From assembly GCA_965216395.1 (NCBI GenBank), contig OZ244156.1:496001-560000 (forward strand): a stretch of DNA of 64,000 nt. The letters run 5' to 3'. The notes under the pieces were generated by a model, which was not told the origin of the DNA, ran no database searches, and saw only the letters and a list, made by a program, of their open reading frames with translations. Of this stretch, positions 27,145 through 40,706 are shown piece by piece. Both the position numbers and the translations under genes were made by a program. Source of the stretch: CAZBXD01 sp965216395. Lineage in GTDB: Bacteria > Pseudomonadota > Alphaproteobacteria > Micavibrionales > SZUA-601. Within the stretch, counting starts at the first letter, position 1; each line of letters starts with the position of its first letter.

Positions 27145-27417
27145 ATGTTTGAATTTGAACCTGTTGAAATTTTGGGCTTGTTAGGTGGTTTTTTAACCGC
27201 CTTTAGTTTTGTGCCACAAATGCTTAAAGTTATTAAGTTGAAACAGGCAAAAGCCATATCAACATGGATGTACACAATGCTTGCGTCATCATATACATTG
27301 TGGTTGATCTATGGTTTTATTAAAGGGTCAATTTCGATTGTTTTGTGGAATTTAATTGCTTTAGGGTTGGCTGGAACTATTCTGATTTTAAAGCTTGTTG
27401 TTTGGAAGGAAAAATAA
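27145..27417 (+). CDS. SemiSWEET/PQ-loop small membrane protein
   Basis: The 90-residue protein has three membrane segments and the SemiSWEET pattern: LLGGFLTAFSFVPQMLKVIK (PQ motif), then KAISTWMYTMLASSYTLWLIYG. Such proteins dimerise to make a sugar-permeable channel. The ATG at 27145 gives a standard-length protein; an upstream ATG at 27100 would add a 15-residue leader unlike the family. It lies 4 bases before aspS and is probably co-transcribed with it. Confidence 0.85.
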   Translation: MFEFEPVEILGLLGGFLTAFSFVPQMLKVIKLKQAKAISTWMYTMLASSYTLWLIYGFIKGSISIVLWNLIALGLAGTILILKLVVWKEK

Positions 27418-27421
27418 AATT

Positions 27422-29233
27422 ATGCATCTCTATCGCACTCATAAATGTAATGAATTAAACACCGATCATGTGGGGCAAACGGCGCGTCTGTCTGGTTGGA
27501 TCAATCGCAAACGCGATCATGGTGGATTGTTGTTTGTTGATTTGCGTGATCATTATGGTTTAACGCAATGTGTGATTGATACGGATAATCCATTATTCCA
27601 AGAATTTGACAGTTTGCGTAACGAATCCGTGATTACGGTTACAGGTGAAGTGATCAAACGAACTCCTGAAACCATTAATTCTAATCTTCCTACAGGGGAG
27701 GTTGAACTTGCTGTTAAAGAACTTAGCGTTGTGTCTAAGGCGCACACTTTACCACTTCAAGTTAATACAGATGAAGATTACGGCGAAGAAACGCGTCTCA
27801 AATATCGTTATCTTGATTTGCGTCGTGAGAAAATGCAAAAACAAATGGGATTACGTGCCGATATTATACGTTCCATGCGCGATCGCATGCATGATGCTGG
27901 ATTTAAAGAGTTTCAAACACCCATTTTGACAACAACGTCACCTGAAGGGGCACGTGATTTTATTGTGCCATCACGCTTGCATCCAGGCAAGTTTTTTGCC
28001 CTCCCACAGGCGCCACAACAATTTAAACAGTTGCTCATGGTTTCTGGCTTTGATCGTTATTTTCAAATTGCACCGTGTTTTCGTGATGAAGATGCGCGCG
28101 CCGATCGTACCGCGGGCGAATTTTATCAACTTGATTTTGAAATGTCTTTTGTGACCCAAGATGAAGTTTTAGAAACGATTGAGCCGATTATTAGTGGTAT
28201 CTTTCAAGAATTTAGTACATTTACTGGTGAGAAAAAAACTGTGACCTCATCCCCGATTCCGCGTATTCCATATGATCAAGCCATGCTTAAATATGGCACG
28301 GATAAACCTGATTTGCGTAATCCACTCTTTATCGTGGATGTGTCGGCGGTATTTACACGTGATGATGTTGAATTTAAAGCCTTTAAGGCCGTCGTTGAAA
28401 AAGGCGGCGTAGTTCGTGCCATTCGTGTGCCGAATGTGGCCAATCAACCACGCAGCTTTTTTGATAAACTTAATGACTGGGCACGTGGAGAAGGGGCGCC
28501 TGGCTTGGGCTATGTTACGTTTGATGAAAACATGACGGGCAAGGGACCAATTGCAAAATTTATCCCCGAATCAGCTCAGAAACAACTTATTGATTTGGCT
28601 GATCTTCAGGCAGGTGATGCGATTTTCTTTGCTTGTGATAAGGAAGCTGATGCCGCGAAACTTGCCGGCAAAGCTGTGACCAAAATCGGTACTGAATTAG
28701 GGTTAATTGATGAAAGTCAGTTTGCTTTTTGTTGGATTGTTGATTTCCCGATGTATGAACAAGCCGATGATGGTTCAATTGATTTCTCACATAATCCGTT
28801 TTCGATGCCCCATGGCGGCATGGATGATTTGCAAAATAAGGATCCTTTGGAAATTAAAGCCTATCTTTATGATTTTGTCTGTAATGGGTATGAGTTGGCC
28901 TCGGGTGCAATTCGTAACCATAGTCCAGAAATCATGGCGAAAGCGTTTGAAATTGCTGGTTACCCGCGCGAAGAATTGGAACGCCAATTTAGCGGTATGC
29001 TCAACGCGTTCAAATATGGCGCACCAGTTCATGGAGGTGCGGCTTTTGGAATTGAACGGATTGTGATGCTTCTTGCAGATAAAAATTTCGTTCGTGAAGT
29101 TGTGGCCTTTCCGCTTAACCAAAGCGCGCAAGATGTGATGATGGGTGGCCCGTTGGAGCAAGATCCAAAAATCTTGAAAGAATTAAGCATCAAGCTCGAT
29201 TTACCGAAAAAAGACTTGAAAAAGGCTGGATAA
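27422..29233 (+). CDS. aspS: Aspartyl-tRNA synthetase
   Basis: The 603-residue class IIb synthetase starts MHLYRTHKCNELN with an OB-fold anticodon-binding domain (LSGWINRKRDHGGLLFVDLRD). It has motif 2 in FQIAPCFRDEDARADRT, a GAD insertion (about 300-420), and motif 3 in GGAAFGIERIVMLL near the C-terminus. It charges tRNA-Asp; many alphaproteobacterial enzymes also charge tRNA-Asn for GatCAB transamidation, which cannot be decided here. The ATG at 27422 fits the conserved N-terminus better than the longer frame. Confidence 0.97.
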   Translation: MHLYRTHKCNELNTDHVGQTARLSGWINRKRDHGGLLFVDLRDHYGLTQCVIDTDNPLFQEFDSLRNESVITVTGEVIKRTPETINSNLPTGEVELAVKELSVVSKAHTLPLQVNTDEDYGEETRLKYRYLDLRREKMQKQMGLRADIIRSMRDRMHDAGFKEFQTPILTTTSPEGARDFIVPSRLHPGKFFALPQAPQQFKQLLMVSGFDRYFQIAPCFRDEDARADRTAGEFYQLDFEMSFVTQDEVLETIEPIISGIFQEFSTFTGEKKTVTSSPIPRIPYDQAMLKYGTDKPDLRNPLFIVDVSAVFTRDDVEFKAFKAVVEKGGVVRAIRVPNVANQPRSFFDKLNDWARGEGAPGLGYVTFDENMTGKGPIAKFIPESAQKQLIDLADLQAGDAIFFACDKEADAAKLAGKAVTKIGTELGLIDESQFAFCWIVDFPMYEQADDGSIDFSHNPFSMPHGGMDDLQNKDPLEIKAYLYDFVCNGYELASGAIRNHSPEIMAKAFEIAGYPREELERQFSGMLNAFKYGAPVHGGAAFGIERIVMLLADKNFVREVVAFPLNQSAQDVMMGGPLEQDPKILKELSIKLDLPKKDLKKAG

Positions 29234-29330
29234 TTAAAAGTTATTTTCTGACTATTATCGAAAAAATATTGACATAATTAAAATTTTCGATTAATTAGTT
29301 GATGTAATTAATCTATGTAGGTGTGTAGCT

Positions 29331-29516
29331 ATGCAAAAACTTTTTGAATTTTATAAAAATAACAAGACCAGTATAGCGCTTGCAACATGCTATACGGCAT
29401 TGGCAGTTTTGGCCTTTTATGCTAGGGACGAAATTTGTTCTACAAATCACCAAGATAGTCAGAAACCGCAAACTGAACATGTTATCACGATTAAATCGAA
29501 TAATTTACAATTGTAA
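29331..29516 (+). CDS. Small single-span membrane protein
   Basis: This 61-residue open frame has a hydrophobic helix (SIALATCYTALAVLAFYA, about 14-31) and a short polar tail. No family is recognised. A weak promoter-like TTGACA is present about 60 bases upstream. The gene at 29531 follows after 14 bases, so the two could be expressed together. Confidence 0.45.
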   Translation: MQKLFEFYKNNKTSIALATCYTALAVLAFYARDEICSTNHQDSQKPQTEHVITIKSNNLQL

Positions 29517-29530
29517 GGATAGTTAAAAGG

Positions 29531-29959
29531 ATGAAAATACGTCAATTAGAAGGTGTCATCGACATTATCAACCAATACGGTGATGCTAAGAAAGTAACAA
29601 GCCCTGAAAAAGAAGTTAAATTCAATCATGACTGTTTAACTTATACTCAATGTCTTAGTTTGATGGAGTTTTTGTCGAATGATCTAGATAAGTTGAAAAA
29701 ACATGGGATAAATAAAAGTAATATTGCTACACTTGCATTAAATTTGAATGATTTTGTTGTTTTTAAATTTACTTCTAACAAAAAAGATGAAGATCCGTCC
29801 TTGGGGTGGTATAAATCAGAACAAAGTTTTAATCAACTTTTGCAGTCTCAAAGCAGTTACTATACTCATTTGTGGCATGGAAATTCGGATGCAATGAAAA
29901 AGAGTACTAATGGCGTGAAACAAGCAATTGCTAAACGATATCCAGAAATTGTTGCTTAG
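29531..29959 (+). CDS. Hypothetical protein
   Basis: The 142-residue soluble protein is not recognised. AAAAGG lies close upstream of the ATG. It has no signal peptide and is mixed alpha/beta with several Lys-rich segments. It ends 14 bases before the convergent M23 peptidase gene. Confidence 0.55.
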   Translation: MKIRQLEGVIDIINQYGDAKKVTSPEKEVKFNHDCLTYTQCLSLMEFLSNDLDKLKKHGINKSNIATLALNLNDFVVFKFTSNKKDEDPSLGWYKSEQSFNQLLQSQSSYYTHLWHGNSDAMKKSTNGVKQAIAKRYPEIVA

Positions 29960-29973
29960 AAAGTTCTCAAACT

Positions 29974-31455
29974 TTATTCATTCTCATCCATGCGTCTTTT
30001 TTCAATTATCGTGGCTAATTTAATGCCATTGGCACGGGCATCTGCTAATTGCGTATCAACACTGTTCATGACTATTTTGAAATTAGCCGCATCCGAACCA
30101 GTAAGTTTGATCCCAAGGGGCAGATCAACACGACGTGGATTAACTTGTTTGCGATTAATCAGAACTTCGTAATGTAGATGAGGGCCAGTGGAACGCCCCG
30201 TTGTTCCAACGGTGCCGATAATATCTTTTTGTTGAACACGTTGACCTTTTGATACTTTGATTCGATTCATATGGGCATAGGCTGTATGGAGGCCATTACG
30301 ATGGCGAATACGAACATATTTTCCGTAGCCACCTTTCCATCCAGCTTCTTCAACAACGCCATTACCCGAAGCGTAAATTGGTGTGCCCGTGGGGGCGGCG
30401 AAATCAAGACCTTTATGCATTTTGTTATAGCCAAGGACCGGGTGTTTGCGCATACCATATCCAGAAGAAAGACGGGCGCCGTTAATTGGGGTTTTCATAA
30501 GGGCGCGTTTAACGCTCACACCGTCACGTTTAAACCAATCAATGGTGCCGTCACTCATTTCAAAGCGGAATATTTCAATCGGACGACCGCTCAATGATAA
30601 ATTTGCATAGATGATATCACCCGTTTTAAGTTGTTCGCCATTTTCATCTGTAAAGGTTTCATACATAATTTCAAATGTATCGCCTTCACGAATGTCGCGT
30701 TGAAAATCAATATCCCATGAGTAAACGCTGATTAATCGTCCTAATACAGAATAGGGGACACCCGCTTCTTGGCCAGCCACCGAAAGAGAAGATGTAATTG
30801 TGCCGTTAAGGGCAACAACACGTTCATCAAGCTCTTTAGCAACTTCTTGAGCAATAAAGTCACCATTAAATTTTTCCATGACAACGATGGAACGAATCCG
30901 ATCTGGATTAAATTGCATACCTGTGAAATGTCTTTGCTCATCTTTTTGATCATATAAAAGCGTAATTTTTTGTCCAATTCGAAAATCACGGGGGTCATAA
31001 ACAGCTTTCATCGCTTCAACGGCGTTATAAGCACGGCCACGATCAATTCCAGAATCGTTAAGTAAACCAGCAATTGTATCACCCTTACCAATTTCAATGA
31101 TTTCGCGATCAACGAATAAATCTGCTTTTACATCAGATAATTGACTTTCTGATATTTGCGAATCAGTCATATTAACCAAAGGTTTTTCCAAGCTTGCTCT
31201 GGCAAGCTTTTCAATGGCTTGATTCTCTTCACGAACCGTTGAAATTTCTTCGGCTCTTTCTTCTGTATAGCTAAAAAATAAGTCTGGATCGTTTGAACTG
31301 TCGATAACTACATGATCTTTATGATTCGAATCTTGTTCGTGAATATCTGATTCTCTGCCGCTTAAAATCATGACAAACAACATGATGATAGCAAGAATTC
31401 CAATACCACTATATATATATGTGTGTGATTGTGTCTTATTAATCTTAAAAACCAT
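29974..31455 (-). CDS. M23-family peptidoglycan endopeptidase
   Basis: The 493-residue protein has one N-terminal membrane helix (about 12-30), a periplasmic OapA/LysM-like segment (DTIAGLLNDSGIDRGRAYNAV), then an M23 domain. The zinc ligands are visible in KMHKGLDF (H-x3-D, about 343-350) and in TGPHLHYEV (H-x-H, about 423-431), with YAHM between. It would cleave peptide cross-links like MepM for wall growth or daughter-cell separation. It is divergent from the rRNA operon. Confidence 0.92.
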   Translation of the reverse strand: MVFKINKTQSHTYIYSGIGILAIIMLFVMILSGRESDIHEQDSNHKDHVVIDSSNDPDLFFSYTEERAEEISTVREENQAIEKLARASLEKPLVNMTDSQISESQLSDVKADLFVDREIIEIGKGDTIAGLLNDSGIDRGRAYNAVEAMKAVYDPRDFRIGQKITLLYDQKDEQRHFTGMQFNPDRIRSIVVMEKFNGDFIAQEVAKELDERVVALNGTITSSLSVAGQEAGVPYSVLGRLISVYSWDIDFQRDIREGDTFEIMYETFTDENGEQLKTGDIIYANLSLSGRPIEIFRFEMSDGTIDWFKRDGVSVKRALMKTPINGARLSSGYGMRKHPVLGYNKMHKGLDFAAPTGTPIYASGNGVVEEAGWKGGYGKYVRIRHRNGLHTAYAHMNRIKVSKGQRVQQKDIIGTVGTTGRSTGPHLHYEVLINRKQVNPRRVDLPLGIKLTGSDAANFKIVMNSVDTQLADARANGIKLATIIEKRRMDENE

Positions 31456-31942
31456 GGTTTAGATTCGCTTTTTTATTTTTGTTTGGATATAATTATTGCC
31501 AGACTTTGCTGTTTTTTGTTCTCCATGTCAATTGTTAGGGTGTTTTCTAAATAAAGATATCCGTATAATGATAAAAAAATAGACAAAAAAACCTATTTAA
31601 ATCAGTTTATTAGTTAAGGATAATATTTTAATTTAAAATAATTGCAAAAAAGTTGAAAAAAGTGCTTGCACGACTCAACGAAGATAGGTATACCTACATC
31701 CCGTTCGCCAATGACATGTTTTTTAAACAATCTTGTCGAACAATTTGGTTCTTTTAAATCGTAAATATAAGAAGAGATATGCAGGCAGCGGTCATGATTG
31801 ACCACTATTTTGTACGCAACTTTGCGACAGGATTATGCGTCTGTGTATTTCGGCATTCATGCAAATGTAATAATGTAATGTACAGCAAATAAACCTGTCA
31901 GGACTTTGAATAACTTATAGTAAATATAAGGGATTTAAACTT
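31456..31942 (+). promoter_or_regulatory. rRNA operon promoter and leader
   Basis: TTGCAC (31666-31671) and TATACC (31689-31694) with 17-base spacing is the best sigma-70 match and lies about 250 bases before the 16S gene. The palindrome TAGGTATACCTA overlaps the -10 element. A boxA-like GGTTCTTTTAA lies near 31748 and would serve antitermination. No protein gene is convincing here; the short minus-strand frame at 31614-31805 lies in the promoter and leader. Confidence 0.6.
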
Positions 31943-33447
<1,505 letters not shown>

Positions 33448-33569
33448 TAAGATTGAGTGATCAATCTTATCTTTTAAAATAAAAAGTGCAGAATAAGTTA
33501 ATTATTCGATCGCTGTCTACATATCTCTTCTTATAGGTGTAAAGAATCAATATATTTTGATTTTAACAA

Positions 33570-33646
33570 GGGCTTGTAGCTCAGTTGGTTAGAGCGCACG
33601 CTTGATAAGCGTGAGGTCGAAAGTTCAAGTCTTTCCAGGCCCACCA
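33570..33646 (+). tRNA. tRNA-Ile (anticodon GAT)
   Basis: A complete 77-base cloverleaf starts at GGGCTTGTAGCTCAGTTGG, with the anticodon loop TTGATAA, the T-loop GTTCAAGT and CCA encoded. It lies in the 16S-23S spacer, the usual place. Confidence 0.97.
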
Positions 33647-33654
33647 TTGAAAAT

Positions 33655-33730
33655 GGGGCCATAGCTCAGTTGGGAGAGCGCTTGATTTGCATTCAAGAGG
33701 TCGTCGGTTCGATCCCGATTGGCTCCACCA
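33655..33730 (+). tRNA. tRNA-Ala (anticodon TGC)
   Basis: A complete 76-base cloverleaf starts GGGGCCATAGCTCAGTTGG, with the anticodon loop TTTGCAT, the T-loop GTTCGATC and CCA encoded. It is 8 bases after tRNA-Ile in the rRNA spacer. Confidence 0.97.
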
Positions 33731-33967
33731 TTTTGGTTTTTGAAATCAACATCTTAGATGTTGATCTTGAAGTTCAAAATGAATATTTTGAAGGTTCTTT
33801 TTATATCGTGAATAGGAAAAAGTGTTAATTAACTGGGTTCATAGAGGCTAACCACTCTATGAACAAATAAGAGTTAATTAGTTTTGTAAATTTATTTGTA
33901 AGATTAATGACTCTGCTGAGTAAAAACGCGCAACATGTATATGTGTTCATCACTGTACGTGGTGCGT

Positions 33968-36714
<2,747 letters not shown>

Positions 36715-36826
36715 ATGTCCCGTTATTTATAACGGAGCCACGTATAGTGGTGAGCACATGTTGTAAGCGTTTTTATAAAAAACAGCACCTTTTAATTAAA
36801 ACACTTTTTCCTTTATTCACCTTCAT

Positions 36827-36980
36827 AACCTAGTTATGGGGTGACCTGGTGGTTATAGCAATGTTGAAACACTCGATCCCATCTCGAACTCGACCGTGAA
36901 AAGCATTAGCGCCGATGGTAGTCTGTCTTAAGGCACGCGAGAGTAGGACGCCGCCAGGTCATCTCATAACTAGGTTTTTT
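36827..36980 (+). terminator. 12-bp inverted repeat enclosing 5S, ending in a T-run
   Basis: AACCTAGTTATG (36827-36838) is the exact reverse complement of CATAACTAGGTT (36965-36976), which is followed by TTTT. The long stem encloses the 5S gene and probably acts both in 5S processing and in transcription termination of the rRNA operon. Confidence 0.7.
36843..36961 (+). rRNA. 5S ribosomal RNA
   Basis: A gene of about 119 bases starts GACCTGGTGG and ends CCGCCAGGTC; the two ends pair as helix I. The internal CTCGATCCCATCTCGAACTC block is typical of bacterial 5S. The ends are approximate. Confidence 0.95.
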
Positions 36981-37030
36981 AATGTCTAAAATTTATTATT
37001 AACATAATTTTTTTTATTGTCTCATTGTAT

Positions 37031-37159
37031 ATGGCTGAAGTGGTTCATGAGTTACCAAAGGCAGAGCTTGTTATTATCCCTAATAGTGATCATGTTACAC
37101 ATTTGGAGCATAACGCATATTATTTAGAACAGATTCAAAAATTCTTACATAAAATATGA
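37031..37159 (+). pseudogene. C-terminal fragment of an alpha/beta hydrolase
   Basis: A 42-codon frame reads MAEVVHELPKAELVIIPNSDH and continues VTHLEHNAYYLEQIQKFLHKI. This matches the last strand and helix of alpha/beta hydrolases, including the catalytic-histidine segment (IPNSDHVTHLEH). The nucleophile elbow and the rest of the enzyme are absent, and the fragment lies just after the rRNA terminator. It is most likely debris left by a rearrangement at the rRNA operon. Confidence 0.6.
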
Positions 37160-37217
37160 CGGTATTTTTACAATATAACGCTTGGCAGAAGAATAAAATC
37201 AGGCTAGCTTTATAAAC

Positions 37218-38009
37218 ATGTTAAGAACTTATTTTAAAGCATTGTGTCAATCGTTTTTCTCTCCGCGTTTATATAGGGATGTTATATATCGTTGGAAAGG
37301 AGCAGGGATTTTATATCTTTTGTTTTTATCACTCATTATTGCTGTTTTGATGTCTATGCGTTTATTTATGAGTCTTTATAGTATTCCTCAAACCGATGTT
37401 AACCATGTTTTTGAACAAGTACCGGTCGTTGAAATAACTTCTGGAGAATTGACGATAAATGAGAAAAAGCCGCGTGATATTACCTTACCCAATGGCCGGA
37501 TTTTTATTCGTTTTGTTGATGATGGTGATAATGATTTTGAAGCGTTAAAAACGGAAAACAAAGATGTCACCATCCTTGTGACGCCAAAAGAAATGATTGT
37601 AAATCTCCCTGAAGATCAAAACCGTTTGTCTCGTCAAACACAAACACATTCTTTCCAAGATATGCAAGATATGACCATTGATAAAAATTTTCTTGAAAAA
37701 ATTTGGTATCGTTTGAAATGGATATTTCCAGTAATAGTTACGCCCGTTGTCGCGCTCGGCCTTTGGGTTAAATATTTAATACAGATTCTTGTTATATCTT
37801 TTTTTTCTTATGTTATTACCGCCTTTATGAAAGAGGAATATGATTTTACGACACGGTTTCGAATATGCGTTATTGCTTTTACACCGGTTTTATTAGTTAA
37901 TCAGGTATCTCAATTTTTTCTCAAACATGAAATGAATTTTTTGATCGTAGCAATTATGACGCTAATGTATGTTTATGTAATGATCAAAACCACACGGCGG
38001 ATAATCTAA
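37218..38009 (+). CDS. DUF1189-family membrane protein
   Basis: The 263-residue protein begins FKALCQSFFSPRLYRDVIYRWKG, the conserved opening of DUF1189 proteins. It has one membrane helix near residues 30-50, a long polar loop, and about four helices from residue 165 on. The function of the family is not established. It is followed at 8 and 11 bases by two more membrane-protein genes, so the three form a likely operon placed between the 5S gene and tRNA-fMet. Confidence 0.75.
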   Translation: MLRTYFKALCQSFFSPRLYRDVIYRWKGAGILYLLFLSLIIAVLMSMRLFMSLYSIPQTDVNHVFEQVPVVEITSGELTINEKKPRDITLPNGRIFIRFVDDGDNDFEALKTENKDVTILVTPKEMIVNLPEDQNRLSRQTQTHSFQDMQDMTIDKNFLEKIWYRLKWIFPVIVTPVVALGLWVKYLIQILVISFFSYVITAFMKEEYDFTTRFRICVIAFTPVLLVNQVSQFFLKHEMNFLIVAIMTLMYVYVMIKTTRRII

Positions 38010-38017
38010 TTTAAGTC

Positions 38018-39046
38018 ATGACATATAGAATTGTACAAATATTTACCGATAAAGATCCACGTGAAAGTCTTAATGAGTTGAGAGATAAAGGAGAGATTTT
38101 CGATTATTGGGAAATTGATACAGGTAAAGATCGTGTCTTTTATAGCGTGTTGTGTGAAACAGATCATACGCAAACATTAACGGATAAGTTACAACCACTC
38201 GTTTCTTCAGAAGATAAACCCCATATTGCTATATTGCCGGTTCAGGCCGTTTTGCCTGTAAAAAAAGATGAGGAGGACGAGGATCATAAAAAAGAAAAAG
38301 TTTTTCGTGGTATTAGTCGCGAAGAGCTTTATGAAACTGTTCGAGGTGGTGCTCATCTAGATCGCGATTACCTTTTACTGGTTTTGTTCTCGACGATTGT
38401 TGCTGCGATTGGTCTTTTAGAAGATAATATTGCCGTTATTGTTGGTGCGATGGTTATTGCGCCGCTATTAGGGCCTAATTTGGCTTTATCACTTGGTGCC
38501 ACGCTGGGTGACACAAAACTGATTATGCGTGCTCTAAAGACTGGGCTGAGTGGTTTAGGGCTTGCTTTTTTTATATCTATGATCATTGGCTTTTTGTGGT
38601 TGGGTGATGTTAGAAGCGTAGAGATATTAAGTAGAACGGATGTTGGTTTACATGGCATGGTTTTAGCGGCTGTTTCTGGTGCTGCTGGTGTTTTATCACT
38701 CACTGCAGGCGCATCGAGTGTGTTGGTAGGTGTTATGGTCGCGGTTGCTTTACTGCCTCCGGTTGTTGTTGCTGGGATCATGTTGTCGGTGGGGGATGTG
38801 TCTTCTTCTTTTGGGGCTTTATTGCTTTTATGTGTCAATGTTGTTTGTGTCAATTTAGCTGCTAAGTTAATTTTTATGATGAAAGGCGTTGAACCGCGCA
38901 CCTGGTATAAGAAGAAAAAAGCCCAAAATGCACGAAAAAGGCAGTTTATTTTTTGGTTTGGGGTGTTTATTGTCCTTGTTGGTATTATTGTATTGCGCAA
39001 ATTTGATGCGCAATTGGAAATACTTCTTGCATCTTTACTAAATTAA
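38018..39046 (+). CDS. DUF389-family membrane protein (TIGR00341 type)
   Basis: The 342-residue protein has a cytoplasmic ACT-like N-terminus of about 115 residues. A membrane domain follows with LFSTIVAAIGLLEDNIAVIVGAMVIAPLLGPNLALSLGATLGD, the signature of DUF389. About six to eight helices are present, with glycine-rich VGVMVAVALLPPVVVAG. The function is not established; members are often considered transport-related. It is in tandem with DUF1189 and a SulP permease. Confidence 0.85.
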   Translation: MTYRIVQIFTDKDPRESLNELRDKGEIFDYWEIDTGKDRVFYSVLCETDHTQTLTDKLQPLVSSEDKPHIAILPVQAVLPVKKDEEDEDHKKEKVFRGISREELYETVRGGAHLDRDYLLLVLFSTIVAAIGLLEDNIAVIVGAMVIAPLLGPNLALSLGATLGDTKLIMRALKTGLSGLGLAFFISMIIGFLWLGDVRSVEILSRTDVGLHGMVLAAVSGAAGVLSLTAGASSVLVGVMVAVALLPPVVVAGIMLSVGDVSSSFGALLLLCVNVVCVNLAAKLIFMMKGVEPRTWYKKKKAQNARKRQFIFWFGVFIVLVGIIVLRKFDAQLEILLASLLN

Positions 39047-39057
39047 GAGAAAAAATC

Positions 39058-40317
39058 ATGATATTATATAAGAATATTGGACGGAATGTCCTGATTGGTG
39101 CTGTATCCAGTATTGTGGCTTTAAATCTTGGCTTAGCTATGGGAATATTGTCGGGTCGTGATGGGTTTTTAGGTATGGTCTCTGCGGGACTTATTGCCAT
39201 TGTTACTGCTTTTTTTGGCGGGGCTAAGGTAGCGGGTTCGGGGCCAACAGCCCCCATGAGCGCTTTAGCCGCCGTTGTGCTCGCTGCGGCAGCTGCGAAT
39301 TTAGATAATATGTTATTGAACCCAGATCAGTTTTTAAATTTGGTTCTCTTCATAGCTGCAGTCTTTTTAACGATTATGAGTTTTTTAAAACTTGGTCGTT
39401 TGATATCTTGTATTCCTGGTGTAGTTATTTCTGGTTTTATGTCTGGTATTGGCTTAATGATTTGGCATTTACAATATCAAAAAATTATCGGCCCTAACTC
39501 TTTAAATGGCTCTATACTCATTAATGCGACATTGGCAATCGTAACTTTTCTTATTGCGCTATTTTTTCCTCTTATTTTTAGAAAAATCTGCCCTAAATTA
39601 GCTCCTTTGGTGCCTGGCACGCTTGTCGCTTTGATTCTTGTAACAATTTCCACACATGTATTTTCTATTGATGTTGAGTTTTTGCAACTAATGAGCGAAG
39701 AAAAAACTTTTTTGCCATGGCTTACTCAGTTGCCTACTCATTGGCCACATGATCTAGATGTTTATCAGATTTTGACAGCTTTGCCTTTTGCTCTTGAATT
39801 GGCAGTCTTGTGTTATTTAGATACGATGCTTACCCTTGTGATTATTGAAAAAATGCGCCAAGAAAAAGCAGATCGTGATCAAGAATTGAGAGCACAAGGT
39901 TACGCCATGGGTTTGATGGGTTTAATCGGAGGGGTGCCTGGCGCACAATCAACAGTTCCTTCTGTTTTGCTTACTAAAGAAGGTGCTGATTCAAAATGGG
40001 CGGGAGTTTCAATGGGGTTTTTCGCTTTATTGGGTGTTTTCCTTTTCGTTCCTCTTATTAATTACATTCCATCCGCAGTTATTGTTGGAATACTCTTAAA
40101 AGTCGGCTGGAATGTTTTTGATTTTAAACCAATACGCGCTTTTCTTGATAAAAAAGATCAGTTCAATTTATTGGGGTTGTTTCTTATTACTTTGACAGCA
40201 GTTCTAGTTGTTTTTGTTGATATTATTTTTGCTGTTTTTGTTGTGGCAGTTTTGTTTCATTTAATGAAAAGGATACAGCCGCTCAAGTCAAATATCGTCG
40301 ATTGGAATTTTTCTTAA
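39058..40317 (+). CDS. SulP/SLC26-family anion permease without STAS domain
   Basis: The 419-residue integral membrane protein has SulP features: GGAKVAGSGPTAPMSALAAV near residue 60, PGVVISGFMSGIGLMIW near 120, and GLIGGVPGAQSTVPSVLLTKEGA near 280-300. About 11-12 helices are predicted. The usual cytoplasmic C-terminal STAS domain is missing, as the protein stops soon after the last helix. Sulfate, bicarbonate or another anion could be carried. Confidence 0.8.
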   Translation: MILYKNIGRNVLIGAVSSIVALNLGLAMGILSGRDGFLGMVSAGLIAIVTAFFGGAKVAGSGPTAPMSALAAVVLAAAAANLDNMLLNPDQFLNLVLFIAAVFLTIMSFLKLGRLISCIPGVVISGFMSGIGLMIWHLQYQKIIGPNSLNGSILINATLAIVTFLIALFFPLIFRKICPKLAPLVPGTLVALILVTISTHVFSIDVEFLQLMSEEKTFLPWLTQLPTHWPHDLDVYQILTALPFALELAVLCYLDTMLTLVIIEKMRQEKADRDQELRAQGYAMGLMGLIGGVPGAQSTVPSVLLTKEGADSKWAGVSMGFFALLGVFLFVPLINYIPSAVIVGILLKVGWNVFDFKPIRAFLDKKDQFNLLGLFLITLTAVLVVFVDIIFAVFVVAVLFHLMKRIQPLKSNIVDWNFS

Positions 40318-40336
40318 AAAAATCTATGAGTAAAGC

Positions 40337-40365
40337 TTGACCTATACAATAATACGAGCTATACG
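40337..40365 (+). promoter_or_regulatory. Promoter of tRNA-fMet
   Basis: TTGACC (40337-40342) and TATACG (40360-40365) have 17-base spacing and lie 37 bases before the tRNA. The -10 element shares TATAC with the rRNA and rplM promoters of this window. Confidence 0.7.
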
Positions 40366-40402
40366 TACTTTCGTTGTTTTTTTAAACAATCTTATTTATT
40401 GG

Positions 40403-40482
<80 letters not shown>

Positions 40483-40490
40483 AAGCCCGT

Positions 40491-40516
40491 AAAACCGCCA
40501 CTTCGGCGGTTTTTTA
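40491..40516 (+). terminator. Terminator of tRNA-fMet
   Basis: AAAACCGCC, loop ACTTC, GGCGGTTTT plus a T-run form a 9-bp stem 11 bases beyond the tRNA. Flanking AAGCCCG (40483-40489) and CGGGCTT (40544-40550) can pair around it. Confidence 0.9.
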
Positions 40517-40520
40517 TTTA

Positions 40521-40706
40521 CCCAAAAACCTCTGTGCTTCCCTCGGGCTTCCCAGTTTGAAATGAGATGGCTTAACTTGGGTATTGATTAATAAGTAAAA
40601 ATATGTCAAAAATTTATTAACTGATTTCCTTGCCAGTTAATCTGGAAAAGTGTTGGTGACAGCTTATACAATCCCGTGTTAGACTTGCAGCATAAGAAGG
40701 CCAGAA
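40521..40706 (+). ncRNA. Candidate structured RNA upstream of the reverse transcriptase
   Basis: No protein gene fits here. Visible structure includes a perfect 8-bp stem, ATTAACTG (40616-40623) with CAGTTAAT (40634-40641) around a 10-base loop, and an imperfect CCCAGTT/AACTTGGG stem (40551-40580). The AAGCCCG/CGGGCTT pairing around the terminator also reaches into this region. Defence-type reverse transcriptases (retrons, DRT2-like) use a template RNA encoded directly upstream, so this position makes it a candidate template. No promoter or precise ends could be fixed. Confidence 0.35.
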
